DNA from: Odontesthes bonariensis
Lineage: Eukaryota > Chordata > Actinopteri > Atheriniformes > Atherinopsidae
Assembly: GCF_027942865.1 (NCBI RefSeq)
Contig: NC_134522.1
Span: 30,119,349 to 30,183,348 of the forward strand
DNA: 64,000 nucleotides
Reading direction: 5' to 3'
A model generated the notes under the pieces. That model was not told the DNA's origin, ran no database searches, and worked only from the letters and a program-made list of their open reading frames with translations. Of this stretch, positions 21,037 through 32,085 are shown piece by piece. Within the stretch, counting starts at the first letter, position 1. Each line of letters begins with the position of its first letter. The position numbers were made by a program, and so were the translations under genes.

Positions 21037-24000
21037 CAGAGTTTGCATCTGGATCTCGGCGGAGCGTGTCCTCTGTGCCCCGACAACCGACATCAGCTGA
21101 AACAAGCCGGCAGGTGGGATTTTGTTCCTACCATTACAGTTGATCTCTGTTAGTGGAGCACAGCTGACGGCTTCTTCCGGCTTCCCCAAATTTAAAAGAA
21201 CACAGGAGAGAGACGGATCCTGCACACGGTAAGCTCTTCCATTGTTTACCTCTGCGCAGGGGGGCTGCTGAAATTGTTTGGGAAATTTTGGGCCAAGAGG
21301 AGCCATATGTTTGAATTGGGATAAAAATTGGGTAAACAGCAGCTTATGTGAGTTGTAAAGCAGACAGCTGTGGTCAGTTGGTCTGGCTTGTGTGGTTGTA
21401 TTGTATTTTTTTTGTTGGTAATTAAGAAGGACTATAGTCGCTGCGCTCCGGCCAATTGTGAATCGGATGAATTCAAACTGGATTAATTAATAGCTGTAAA
21501 GAAGCGGGTAGGTTGTTGAGCAACCACCAATGGTACCTCTTGCATTCTATCAGCCATCCTTCAATGCATGGGGGGGAGGAACACTGACGGGAGTACGGGG
21601 TACACTAGACGCATTAAACATACGTGAAAATTATTTTCACTAGTCAAGGAGTAAAACGAATACTGATAATTGATTGACTGGCGAACATTAAAGTTCAACG
21701 ATTGAATCAATCAGGCTTTCAAAAAAAACTCTGAAATGAAAAAATCCAGTTCTATGAGGAGCACATTTTAAGTATATATGTTTATATCATTTTATATATC
21801 TGCCAAGAACTCTTTGGAGTTATCCGAGACCTCAGTATAAAGACATTTTGAGAAGAAAATTCAAATTCGTTTATGAAATTGGCCAAAGGAGATTATTATT
21901 GAGAGGTCACAGCGAAGCTGGTAAAGTACACGTCAGCATCTGTTGCTTTGGTCAGAGACCATATCACAAGGCTTGTAGGGAAAACACGTTTTGTATTCCA
22001 TATATTGCCGACACCAACATCTCCTGAAAAATTAAAAGTCTAAATGAAAGAAATTGATAATTTAAAAATGTGAAGATTTGAACGGTGACTGACAAAACTT
22101 TGATCGACCGACTTGGTGTGTGTGCGTGGGACCGGTCTCTGTTTGTGTGTCAATGTGTGTGGAGTCCTGCTGGTTTGTGTGAATCAAGAAAGAGAAGAAA
22201 AGAAAAAAGGTTCTGACGCATATCATCCCTTGACTTTTGAGTATTCGTAGTATTTTAAGTTAAACTCAGATTTGCTTCATTGTTATAATTTGCTTCATTG
22301 TTATAATTTGCTTAATTGTTATAGTTGCCACATTAATAATTTGGGGAGATAAGGAGTTGTTGCAGTAATGTGCTGTGATTTTTAAACGCTGAGTGTTTAT
22401 TTCTTTAAGATTCTGTATTTTAGTTGTGTGCATCTTGTTATTATTGAATTATTGAATACTGCTGTGATTGGTGTTAAGTTTCTAAAGTTCTATTCTCAAA
22501 AGGCGAGTGAAGGTGTTTTGGCTTTCAGGGGGACAGAGGGTGCTGCGCGTTCACGAGGCTGGTGCTCTGTCCTTGAGAGTTTTCTGCTGCTTCAAATGTT
22601 CGTGTGTGATCACATTTTCTTTCCTTGTGTCTTCCAGGGGCACTTTATGGTTGAACTGTAATAATAATTAGTTTTCTTTAGGTAATGTGCTAATTGCGGA
22701 GTTGTTATCAGTCGAGTAATGAGGGTTTCACAATTCTAGAGGAGAGTTTCTGTCTCTAGTCAAGTTGAATGTGACATTCCTGATAAAGAAAGTTTTTCGC
22801 TTATGCATTGTTTCTGTATCTTTTGATTTGTAGTTTCCCTGTCCACAGCGTGTTAAATTGTATTTCTTTCTCTTTCTTAACAAATGCCATTTTGAGGTGA
22901 AGAATAGTGCAACTGTTATTTCTGTGTTGTTTGGTTTGGATTTTTTCTCTGTCCAGCTGGAAAGTTTGTATTTCCTCCTTTTTTTCTTAACTTGTAACAA
23001 AAAGTGTGACAAACGCCATTTTGAGTTGGTTCAATTGTTATGTCTGGTTCAATTGTTATGCTTGGGAGGAGTTAATAACAGTCTAGGAAGTAGATGTAAT
23101 GGTGTGTTCATATTTTATTGGTTAGAAGTTACGTGTCTCAGACGTGTTTCATTGGAGATAGATTTAGAGGTGTGTTCAGATTTCATTGACTTTCAAAAAA
23201 AAAAAAAAAAAAAAGTTTTATTTCATTGGTCAGAATTGATGTAGCTGTGACGTACATTGGATCATCTGGATTGGTGGAGGACATTGTGTGTGGATTGGAT
23301 CGGCAACATCCGGATGTGAGCAAAGGTTGGGGCAACGCCTTTAGCCTGAGTCACTTCAAACAGAGTAAGCATTAACTGAGCTTTCGATTAGCAATAAATT
23401 AACATTGGGTAGCATTAGCAATACAGCAAGTATTGATTAGCAATAATAAGTATTGATTAGCAATAACTAGCATTGATTAGCGTTGATTAGCAATTAATAG
23501 TATTGATTAGCAATAACTAGCATTGATTAGCAATCACTAGCGTTGAATAGCATAATTAGCATTCAATTAGCATTGGTCAACAAGGAAGCTAGTATTGATT
23601 AGCAATAAGTAGCATTGGTTAGCATTAGTAGCATTTGTTAGCATTTCGTTAGCCATAATTAGCATTGATCAGAAATACAATTAGCATTGATTAGCAATAG
23701 TTAGCATTGGTTAGCATTAGTAGCATTTGTTAGCATTTCGTTAGCCATAATTAACATTGATCAGAAAGACAATTAGCATTGATTAGCAATAGCAATAAGG
23801 CAAATATTGGTTTAAATCTTAATTAGCAATAGGTTAGCATTTATTAGCAACAGCTAGGAAGCTAACATCAATTGGCATTGGTTAGAAGTCAAAAAGCTAA
23901 ATTAGCCTAACATTGAATTAACATTGGTTTAATTTAAAAAAAACAACCTAGAGCATAAGCTTTCAAAGCTAACGTAGGCTAACCTTAACATTAGCATTGA

Positions 24001-24218
24001 CAACATCCAATCCAATAATTAAGCTGCATCTAAGCTAAATTTAGCCGAGCATTAAATTAGCATTGATTAGAGTTAAATAATTAGTTAATTTAAATTGACT
24101 TTCAAAAAAAAAAAAAAAGGGGGAATACGAATAATAAATAAGGAAAATTTAGAAAATAGATAAGTAAATAAAAAGAAAAAGTCAAAAGTCAATAGAAGGG
24201 AACTAACTAGTTGAAACA
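21037..24218 (+). other. Long 5' leader of copy B, no recognisable gene
   Basis: About 3.2 kb separate the primer-binding site from the gag ATG, far more than in most retroviruses. The longest frames here show no family. It contains GT-rich text (22100-22190), short TTGCTTCATTGTTATAA repeats (22270-22330), an A-run (23197-23214) and the degenerate array listed separately. It could hold a 5' accessory gene now decayed, or an insertion. Confidence 0.5.
23395..24075 (+). repeat. Degenerate array of TTAGCATTGATTAGCAATA-like units
   Basis: The words TTAGCATT, GATTAGCAATA and GTTAGCATTAGTAGCATTTG recur dozens of times over about 680 bp with many substitutions; one longer block (about 23605-23690) is repeated at about 23695-23785. 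The array lies inside the retroviral leader just before gag. Confidence 0.75.
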
Positions 24219-25463
24219 ATGGATGTAACACCAACAATAACCATCAGCGCCAAACATCCTGAACATTCCAAAGATATTAAAAAGATATCTCTAAAATGGG
24301 AAAAACGAACAAAAAATAACGTCTCACCCTGGCCAAAAGGTGGCACTTTTAATGGAGCTCCCTGTAAGTTTATGGAACAAAGGATTAAAGCTTCCAAACC
24401 AAAGGACAAAAGCAAAACGAGACAGGAAAAGAGAGAGCTTGAATTAGAAGTTTTACATTTCTTTGAAAATGCAGAGCTATATCCAACACTGCCAGGAGCA
24501 GCAAACATACAAGGAGATTCTGAAATAAAAAATCACAAAATATCTCATGAACGTCCAGAACCACAAATAGCTGCATCAAGCAGTCATGGAGCTCCTGAGC
24601 CAGACGCCATCTGTAATTCAGATCAGGCAAGGGGACAGCTCCCACAATACCAAAAATCACCCGAACTGGCACCTCCAGTTCAAAAGGCATCTTCTGAAGA
24701 ACATAAGAGTCCAACAGCGTCAGCAGCGAGTTTCATAGAAATGATGCAGGGACAGTATGTGCCGTGGCAGATGCTCAACCTAGCGGGGCTGGTTGCTCGA
24801 TTGCCGGATGTTCACACAGGTGCAAGTAGATGGATAAGAGCTTTTGAACAAGAAACTGTGGATAAACTGTTGTCTGTGGGACACATTAAGGCAGTGTGGG
24901 CACTGTGTTTTGGAACTTCTACCATGGAGGGCATTTTGAAACACAGTGAGAATGACTGGATGTTGAGCCACCGAGCTGATGGAACTGACTTTAATCCATA
25001 TCGAGCTGCACTCTGGAGAGGGTTGCGAGCTGGGTTTCCTGTGGGAGTGGACCTCGAAGCATTAAAGGGGGAGCCACTGTCAGGAACAGAGAGTCCGGTT
25101 GTGTACATTGCACAACAATTGAAGAAATGGAGACAAGAGTCTGAGGGAGAAATCGAGAAGAGCCCAGCTTGGGTGACATTGTTCAGAGTTTCCATCAAAG
25201 AGGTTCTGCCTGCCCCAGTTCAGGGGAGGCTGGAGGATGTGGTGGGTTTGAATTCAATGTCACATGGACAATTCCGAGACCACGTGGTGCATGCAGTAAA
25301 CAAATACAGAAAAGAACTGAAACGGGAGGAGCAGGAGGAGGATATGCAAAGGGAACTTGCACGGTTGCAGTTAGAAGAACTGCAAGCGAAGCAAGAAGTA
25401 CGAAATGAGGCCATGACAGCGGGGGCCGCTGAACAGCCATTACAGGGGCAAGTCCATCGTTGA
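24219..25463 (+). CDS. Retroviral gag (matrix-capsid part), copy B
   Basis: A 414-codon frame from ATG 24219, the only long intact frame of the provirus. The N-terminal 100 residues are basic. Residues 130-170 are proline/serine-rich, like the linker of gag proteins. From about residue 180 (YVPWQMLNLAGLVARLP) it reads as a capsid-like helical domain. The C-terminus (residues 365-405) is a charged glutamate/arginine helix (RELARLQLEELQAKQE). Gag would form the particle shell. The frame stops at TGA 25461-25463, yet a zinc knuckle lies in the same frame 18 codons further on (25518-25559). The stop therefore probably truncates gag, or would have to be read through. Confidence 0.7.
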   Translation: MDVTPTITISAKHPEHSKDIKKISLKWEKRTKNNVSPWPKGGTFNGAPCKFMEQRIKASKPKDKSKTRQEKRELELEVLHFFENAELYPTLPGAANIQGDSEIKNHKISHERPEPQIAASSSHGAPEPDAICNSDQARGQLPQYQKSPELAPPVQKASSEEHKSPTASAASFIEMMQGQYVPWQMLNLAGLVARLPDVHTGASRWIRAFEQETVDKLLSVGHIKAVWALCFGTSTMEGILKHSENDWMLSHRADGTDFNPYRAALWRGLRAGFPVGVDLEALKGEPLSGTESPVVYIAQQLKKWRQESEGEIEKSPAWVTLFRVSIKEVLPAPVQGRLEDVVGLNSMSHGQFRDHVVHAVNKYRKELKREEQEEDMQRELARLQLEELQAKQEVRNEAMTAGAAEQPLQGQVHR

Positions 25464-25690
25464 CCCTGTCAAAGGCCAAGAAGAGGTGCACCTGGAGGAC
25501 GAAGGTCCTCGGGGGCATGTTGGGCCTGTGGCGAGAGGGGACACTTTGTTTACAGCTGTCCGAGAGCACCGAGAAACCCGAGTGTTCGGCAGGACCGTGG
25601 CCAGTCCCTGGGGGGCGGAGCAAGTGGCCCGGCAGGTCCAAGGCGTTCCTCTGGCAGAGGAATCCCAGTATTGGTTTACATTGACATATA
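25464..25690 (+). pseudogene. Retroviral nucleocapsid zinc knuckle, behind a stop
   Basis: In the gag frame after the TGA, residues CWACGERGHFVYSC (25518-25559) form one CCHC knuckle (C-x2-C-x4-H-x4-C), the RNA-binding part of nucleocapsid. It is followed by a basic, proline-containing stretch and a stop near 25690. No protease motif is visible after it. From 25690 to 26340 protease and reverse transcriptase are absent and the text is AT-rich. Confidence 0.7.
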
Positions 25691-26343
25691 GAGGTAAGAA
25701 GTACACTTACATCAGACGTACTCAAAAGGGTTTAAAAACCGCCCTCAGGTGTGTCATCATTACAAAACGAAACAAAGTTTTTAAGTTAAATGTGTCACGA
25801 CTACTAAGTTTCTAAAACTTGAATTTAAATAGGTCACTGTTACTAGGACAGAACAAAACAAAGTTTCTGAATTTAAAATTTAAATGTGCCACTATTACGA
25901 AGTTCTAAAATTTGAACGGAACAAAGTTTCTAATTTAAATTTTAGCATTGATAGCCTGAATTAGAGTATCTATTTAGCCCATAGGGAATTACTGATATCT
26001 CTCCATCCCACTTGGAGGGAGTAAGAAAAGCGCCATGTCCAAAATAAATAAATAAATATCTAATGAATAAATAAGTAAAATTGAAATACAACAGGTATGA
26101 TCTTCTTTTGGGAGGATTGTGCAATAAAGTGCGCTTCCTCTGGAAGGAGTCATGAAAAATCCACGGATCGAAGGTTGAAAGCACAACTGGAGAGGACAAC
26201 CGAGGCTAAGTTAGCCTTTGAAAGTTTGAAACGAAATTAGCAAAAGTCATCCAAAACGGCCAACACTAGTCTATGAGAAGCCATTTTTCTTATATGTCTC
26301 CAATGAAAACCATGGGATTTCAGAACTAATAAATCAGAGTAGG

Positions 26344-27072
26344 TGTGTTGTGACTCAGGCAGGATATTTGCAGGTTGTGCATCTTTTGACACGTCCAGAT
26401 GTGAGAATACAGAAGTGTGCTACATCGGATCCTGCAGATGTCATTCCACGTGAGTTTGAAGGAGAACCACATGAGCGTGTAGCAGAGGCTGTGAGATACA
26501 TTAAACTGAGACCTGACTTAGAAGCAACTCCACTTGTTCAGGCTGATGTCACTTATGTTGTGTATGGATCATGTTGTGAGATCATTTGGGTGATCATGAG
26601 GTTTTGCAGTTGTGAAACAGGAAGGTGGAAAACTTTGTGACGGTGAAAGTTGAGAAGTGTGGACGGCCATGTTCGGCACAGTTGGCTGAACTGAAGGCAC
26701 TAACGGAAGCATGTTGACTGGTGTAAGGTAAGGTTACGAATGTGTACACAGATTCTGCATATGCTCATGATATTTGCTATTTGTTTGAAGCAGTTTGGAA
26801 GCAGAGAGGGTTCAGGAGGTCAGACGGAAGTCCAGTGCGACATGATGTCCAAATGAAGGAGCGGATTGCAGTCATGAAAATTGAAAATTGGCAGTGATAA
26901 AGTGTCAAATAATCGTAAAGGTAACGAAATGGTCGGTAAAGGTAATAATGCGGCTGATGAAGCAGCGAAAGTAGCATCAAGGTGCCAGCTTGCTGTTTTG
27001 GCACCAATGGTGTTACTGGAGCCAGAGGTCGCGCCATCACAAGGATATTGGTCATACATATTGGATAAATAG
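26344..27072 (+). pseudogene. Retroviral RNase H relic, copy B
   Basis: Three pieces in changing frames: 26350-26640 (up to VQADVTYVVYGSCCE, the place of the first catalytic aspartate, here Y), about 26680-26770 (AQLAELKALTEA and VYTDSAYAH with the third catalytic aspartate) and 26881-27072 (VGKGNNAADEAAKVA, the C-terminal ADEAAK block). RNase H would degrade RNA in RNA-DNA hybrids. At least three frameshifts or stops make it dead. Confidence 0.75.
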
Positions 27073-27169
27073 TCATAATTTTTTTTGGTAAGAGAATTGA
27101 TTCATCTGTTTGTCTTTCCATCAGAGATTAGCTCAAATAATGGTTAAGTGTTTGTTTATAAAAGTGCAA

Positions 27170-27879
27170 GAGGCATTCTGCAGCAGCTGCGAATCAAGCA
27201 GCGCTGTGGGGCCGTGTATCATCCACAGAGTCAAGGGATGGTTGAGAGGATCAATGGAACCTGGAAAGTGAAATTGAATTGAATCTGTGCTTCAACTAAA
27301 CTAACTAGATGCTTTGCTGCTTGCACTAATGAGATGTCCTATGCAGACTCATAGAGTCAGGCACTAACACCGCATAAAATGCTAACGGGTCGACCCATGC
27401 CAGCACCTCAGTTCCCACTCGAGCAGGTGCAAACAGAGTGGACAGCTTACATGAAGCAACTAACTGCAATCCACAGAACAATCTATCTACAGGAGGAGTT
27501 CAGAGACTTGAGTCTCAAACAGCTGGTTGAGAGGCCAGTGGTGCCAGGCGACCAGGTGCACATCGAAGTGTTCCGGAGGAAGTGGCTTGAGCCAAGACGG
27601 AAAGGACCGTACACAATGGTGCGAGCAACGTCAACAGCAGTTCAAGTGGAAGGTAGCAACACATGGTGCCATTTGAATCACTGCACTAGGGTTCCGACTA
27701 AAGACACAGACGGAGTTAAGTCCGAGGGAAAGGATGAACAAAAGGAAGAGGTTAAGATTTCTGACACTGTGAGCATCCAGGTGTGGGTGTGGACCGACAG
27801 CATGGGCTCAGGAGAACGGAGCCTGGAGATGTTGGACGGGATCCCGCAGACAGGAGAGGCTGGAAGGGTCCCGGGATGA
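27170..27879 (+). pseudogene. Retroviral integrase C-terminal relic, copy B
   Basis: Text near 27180-27290 in changing frames gives CGAVYHPQSQGMVERINGTW, the block around the last catalytic glutamate. The frame 27379-27879 continues with LTGRPMP, then GDQVHIEVFRRKW and GPYTMVRATSTAVQVEG, an SH3-like GPY/F module as in gamma/epsilon retroviruses. The zinc-binding part and first catalytic aspartates are deleted. Integrase would insert viral DNA. Confidence 0.8.
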
Positions 27880-28195
27880 AGCCACCCTGCAGGGAAGTAG
27901 CCAGCCTTGGTCAGATGAGTATGATGTAACAATACACACCCACTCAGACCATGCCACGCCACAAACTTTGCCAGCAATACACACTAGAGCTAGTCGTGAA
28001 GAGGTATCTGCTAAGCTTGAATTTAAGTTCATGGAATAAACGATTTGAGGAAGGGTGGATCATGGGTCCGGAGGAGGAGACGACCAAATCACCGCCTCTG
28101 GACGCCACGACAAAGGGGCAATCTGGTAAGATTATGTCAGATTGGGTCAGAAGGAGTTGTTCACAATGGTTGTAAGAATAGAAATATTTTTCGGG

Positions 28196-29643
28196 AAAGA
28201 CTAGGGGGATTTGATACCATTAGCACTACAGGACAGAATAATCATGTTAATCCAAGAACAGACGGAGTGTACATGCACAGGTGGAGTCTGGAAAACAGTG
28301 TAACTGTGGGAAATGGGTTAAGGCAGCACAGGATATGTGGTATAGATGGGCAGGGTACACTACAAGAGAACTGACAGCGACGGAGTGTCTCATATGCGCA
28401 GACGCTCCAGGAGCATTGCCTGTTGTTGTTCCAGAGCCACACACCTTCAGGGACTGTGTGGTGGTCCAGCAACGGGAATGCAGAGAAGGTAGGTTCACAT
28501 CGGAAGAGGATAAATGGTTATTGTTTCCTAGGTGTGGTATTAAATGCAGATTGATGTTTGGGCCAAATAAATGACATAGTTATTTTCAAAATAAGGAAGG
28601 GCCACAAATTGGAGTCTTCTTGTGCTGAATTTAATCATAGTACATCACAGGATGGGCCTCCGACTGATTATAGAGTAGATCACGATGGTGAGTTTGAATG
28701 CTTTTGGAAGTCACGTAAGTAGTACTACTGTTAAAAGGAACCAATATTTATTAGGGTTTATTTATTTGGATCAATAATGTGAAAATATAGAAATGATCAT
28801 TTTAACTCTATATCTTTTTGGGGATCAGACACACCCAGTAGCTGAGAGTTACTGGATGTGTGGAGATGATGTTTTGTTGAATGTGTTACCCAACAGGGAG
28901 ATAGGTTTTTGGGCACTGGTGAGGAGGAACACATCAGTTGTGTTAGTGTATGACAAGGTAAACGAGATGCGAGGTTTGGATGTGGAAAAAGGGAGAGTTA
29001 AAAGATTTAGTGATGGCTACATCAGGGATAAGCACGTTTACTTGGATTCAATATGACAGCCGAGAGGGATTCCTTTGAGCTCAAAGCACGCAGGGAGATT
29101 GCAGCTGGATTTGAGACTGGTTTGCAGGGAATCATATTTAACAAAATGGGGAATGGACTAATTACATATAATACAACCAACAGGGAATTCTTAGCTACAC
29201 GAGTGAAGGGCTTGCAGGCTTTGGAGAACAACTACATGAGACGAGTATGATGGCTTGGTAGAACAGACAAGTTTTAGAATGGATATTAGAAGGGAAAATT
29301 GGTGTTTGCCAGATGGTTGGGGAAAATGTTGTACATTTATACCCGGGAACACTGCAGCTCATGGAGCGTTTACAACGGCCGTGAAGGAGTTCAGAGAACG
29401 GAGAGAGGAGCTGACGTGTGATGCTGGTGGAGGTGAACGGTGGTGGACTGGTCTGTTTGGGATTTTGGGAGAAGGGGGAGCGATGACAGTTAAAGCGGGA
29501 ATAGCTATATTGTTGATGGTGATAATGGTCTCCCTATTGGTGTGTTGCATTATACCCATTCTGAGAAGGTGTTTGCTGCAAGTGATGTTCAAACGAACAG
29601 TGGAAGGAATCAGGAGGCAGATGACCATGCGAGACCAGGTCTG
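28196..29643 (+). pseudogene. Retroviral env, copy B, multiply interrupted
   Basis: Pieces in order: 28281-28574 (surface part, cysteine-rich; GKWVKAAQDMWYRWAGY, CLICADAPG, ending at a stop after FGPNK), 28793-29056 (YWMCGDDVLLNVLP up to a stop at the cleavage-site region), 29053-29250 (KARREIAAGFE) and 29255-29643 (CLPDGWGKCC, then the membrane span AGIAILLMVIMVSLLVCCII and a basic tail). Env would mediate receptor binding and fusion. Frameshifts, stops and a deletion around 28710-28740 prevent expression of a full protein. The upstream start was not determined; 27880-28195 holds no clear gene. Confidence 0.85.
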
Positions 29644-29752
29644 AGGACCCACGCATGGGAAGAGCGGGTCAACGAATGAAGGTTATCAGCGGACGGTTCA
29701 CAAGTTTCTTTCCTCGAGGGTGGAACCAAGGTTAGTCTAATAGGGAGAAGAG

Positions 29753-29944
29753 ATGCTGAAGATCTCTTTGATTGAGAGTGACGTACTGGCGACCTCTCCT
29801 CCCAGAGTTAGCTTAGCATTTCCAGACCCAGCCGGACGGATGTTCGCCCAGAAGCAGACGACACCAGAGTACAGGAGATGGGACGGGACTGGAAGAGCTG
29901 CATTACATTGCATTTTATTACTATTGTTGTGTGATAATTCATAA
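29753..29944 (+). other. Conserved small ORF in the retroviral 3' region, copy B
   Basis: 63 codons, start MLKISLIESDVLATSPPRV, with the same length of open frame as in copy C and nearly that of copy A, although env is broken in all three. Amino-acid differences among copies are frequent, which speaks against strong constraint. Coding status is undecided. Confidence 0.35.
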
Positions 29945-30046
29945 TTTTATGTATTGTACTCGATACAAAATGGTGATTAACTGATTTGAAGGTGGTGTAT
30001 TCAGTCTATGTGTATTATCAATCAAAACTGATCACTGATATGTCCA

Positions 30047-30268
30047 TTGCCAATTGTGTCAGTCAGCTGTTCGGAGTGCGACCTTGGTAAAGTGGTCGGT
30101 CGCCAGTGGGGTGGGGCCGTAGGTGAATTTTCCCAAGATAAGAACATGAGTTACGAAAGTAGCAGCCGGTGGGTTTTTTGCACCTATGCACTGCGAACAG
30201 TGGACAAGTGTGATGGCAATGTAAAACTTGTAGTGTTGTTGAATTCAATATCGTTTAATTTAATTTAA
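30047..30268 (+). other. Second conserved small ORF in the 3' region, copy B
   Basis: A 73-codon frame containing GAVGEFSQDKNMSYESSSRW. Copy A (12367-12576) keeps the same text. In copy C the homologous DNA (about 62020-62130, minus strand) is present, but I did not confirm the frame. Function unknown; may be non-coding. Confidence 0.25.
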
Positions 30269-30460
30269 TCATTTAATGTGATTCGAGTACACGCATATAT
30301 ATATTCCTTTTCATTTATTCGAAATGGTCCCGTTGATTGATATTGTAGAATTATTAGAATAATTTAGTGTTGATTATGTTAATTAATTCTTAATTAACTA
30401 TGTGGGATGATTTTCTTTCATTTTAGATTATTTCTTTATTAAATCACTGATAAGTGATTT

Positions 30461-30472
30461 CAGGGGGGACTA
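30461..30472 (+). promoter_or_regulatory. Polypurine tract
   Basis: CAGGGGGGACTA directly precedes the 3' LTR, the expected primer for plus-strand DNA synthesis. The same tract stands before the LTRs of copies A and C. Confidence 0.75.
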
Positions 30473-30767
30473 TGTGGGAGAAGGATGTCATGACATGCTC
30501 ATGACTTCTGGCCTAGTTACATCCTGTGCCTTGTGAATATTGTTGATAGTTAGAATGAGTGTGTTTATGATAAACGGCGAAAGCTAGGCGCCTCCAGAGA
30601 GGGCCACGTACACTTGTTATGATAAAACGGTATAAAAGGGTGTCCCAAAATGAGCTCGTCGGACATTTTGTACATTCTGTATGCACATTTGCTGTGTCGG
30701 TTTGTTCAATAAACTCCCCAATGGACGGCTGACCAACGCGGGATTCGACTCTAATTTCTCCACAACA
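30473..30767 (+). mobile_element. 3' LTR of retrovirus copy B
   Basis: 295 bp, TGTGGGAG to CCACAACA. TATA-like GGTATAAAAGGG near 30629 and AATAAA near 30708. It ends 65 bp before the V-segment leader ATG at 30833 and points the same way, so it could drive or terminate V transcription. Confidence 0.9.
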
Positions 30768-30832
30768 TCAGCTGAACTGCAAACAAGGCAGCAATAACAA
30801 GGATGTCCTTAGATTCAGCCATGAAACACCAC

Positions 30833-31296
30833 ATGATCATCACAGGCTTCTGTGACCTTTCATCTTATGTGGGTCTCAGGTAATGAACCAAACGTGGTTT
30901 TATCATTTTTTCAAATGAAATCCTATTAGAACAGTTGTCAGTTTTTGATTTATCCTTCACTGTATATTGCTATATGTTTGCTGTTTGTGCTTTTCCACAG
31001 GTTCCTCACTCAGTGACAAAGTCAGCCAGACTCCACCTGATCTGTACAAAGAAGAGAAGCAAACAGCTAAAATCCACTGCTCACACTCTATTTACAACTA
31101 TGATATAATCCTCTGGTACAAGCAATCAAACACACACCTGCAGCTCCTTGGATACTTGCTCGCAGTAACTGGAAATGTAGAGAAAGGAATGAATGTGCAG
31201 ATTAAAGGAGGTGCAAATAAAGGAGAAACCTGCACATTAACAATTGAAGGACTCAGCCTGAACAGCAGTGCAGTTTACTTCTGTGCTGCTCGTTAC
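30833..31296 (+). CDS. T-cell receptor V segment (TRBV-like), nearly intact
   Basis: Leader exon 30833-30879 (MIITGFCDLSSYVG, donor GTAATG), intron, V exon 31001-31296 after TTTTCCACAG. The V exon is open and has the immunoglobulin V landmarks: first cysteine in AKIHC, LWYKQ, then SSAVYFCAA before the signal. It would pair with D/J elements to make a receptor chain on T cells. Oddity: the obvious donor leaves two bases of the last codon while the V exon needs one, so that splice gives a frameshift. A weaker donor (GG|GTCTC, 30872) would restore phase. An endogenous retrovirus ends 65 bp upstream of the ATG and separates the gene from its native upstream region. TRBV assignment is by resemblance to fish beta V sequences; alpha/delta is possible. 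Confidence 0.8.
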
Positions 31297-31334
31297 CACA
31301 GTGTAACATATCACTGCTGCTCAATACAAAAACC
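31297..31334 (+). promoter_or_regulatory. 23-type recombination signal
   Basis: Heptamer CACAGTG 31297-31303, 22 bp spacer, nonamer ACAAAAACC 31326-31334, close to consensus. RAG1/RAG2 would join the V segment here. Confidence 0.9.
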
Positions 31335-31455
31335 TCCTGATCCCACATTTCTCTTTTCTCATCTCTCTTATAGCTCTCAGCTCCTTGCACCTGCATTCTA
31401 ACCAGTGTTGGTCTCCTTTGATTATACTCAGAGATTAAAATGGGAGGTTCTTACT

Positions 31456-31795
31456 GTAGAGGTTCCCAAACTGGGGGGCGCAGAGCAATTGCGCTGGTGG
31501 AATGCATGAATGAATGAATCAATAAATGACACTGCTAGCATAACATGGACAAGTTTTTGATGGGGCTCCCACGTAAACGCAAAGCAGAGGATGAAGCATT
31601 GCCAAATGTGCTTCCAAAGCAATTTCCTTCCATGGCAAAGAAAAGAAGATGTGACCACACGTATCTTGCATTTAGCTTCCGCTGTACAACGGTGGGTGAT
31701 GAGGAGACACCGCAGTGTGTTGTCTGTCTTAAAGCGCTAAAGACAAACCACAAAGCAGTTGTGTTGTCCGGTGGTTTGAGGTCATCTGTATCCAC
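31456..31795 (+). pseudogene. hAT element 5' part with ZBED5/SCAND3-like N-terminus
   Basis: Begins TAGAGGTTCCCAAACTGGGG, a hAT (Charlie-type) terminus with the first base changed. From 31545 a frame reads MDKFLMGLPRKRKAEDEA, then FRCTTVGDEETPQCVVCLKA, the conserved entry to the BED-like finger of the ZBED5/SCAND3/FAM200 transposase group. After about 31795 low-complexity T/G-rich text follows, and the rest of the element is displaced by later insertions. A downstream piece lies at 37703-37909. Confidence 0.7.
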
Positions 31796-32085
31796 AGTTG
31801 TGTTGTATGTGATTGCTGCTGCTGGTGCTTTTTTTTTGTTTTTTTTGTTTGTTTGTTTGTGTGCTTGTTCTCTGCTTGTCTGCTTCCAGGTGCTCCTGGT
31901 GGCTCTAAGGCTGGATTCCCCACAAAGGCCGTGGATTGTCTTCAGATTTGTTTTTACAGGTGTAGCAGCTGGTTGTCCGGTTTTTCATTGTTTTCTCTGA
32001 TTATTTCTTCCTATTTCTGTTCCGTTTCTTTTTCTTTGCTCTCCCTCTGTCCCTATCCCCCGGTCCGGTTCGGCACTATCACATG

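Larger units (their letters stand above)
20707..30767 (+). mobile_element. Endogenous retrovirus copy B, two LTRs, 10 kb
   Basis: 5' LTR 20707-21015 and 3' LTR 30473-30767 are flanked by TCAG on both sides (20703-20706 and 30768-30771). Order inside: primer-binding site, long leader, gag, zinc knuckle, RNase H relic, integrase C-terminal relic, env, 3' region, purine tract. Protease and reverse transcriptase are missing. The 4 bp duplication, GPY/F-type integrase end and CC-type transmembrane subunit fit class I (gamma/epsilon-like) retroviruses. All genes after gag are broken, so the provirus is defective. By eye the LTRs differ by about five substitutions and one 14 bp gap. Confidence 0.9.

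Noticed and set aside
22858..23244. 128-codon ORF with phenylalanine-rich text in the retroviral leader
   Set aside because: Composition reflects T-rich DNA and an A-run; no recognisable domain or conservation to compare with.
24203..24714. Minus-strand ORFs of about 100 codons
   Set aside because: They overlap retroviral gag in antisense and have no features of their own.
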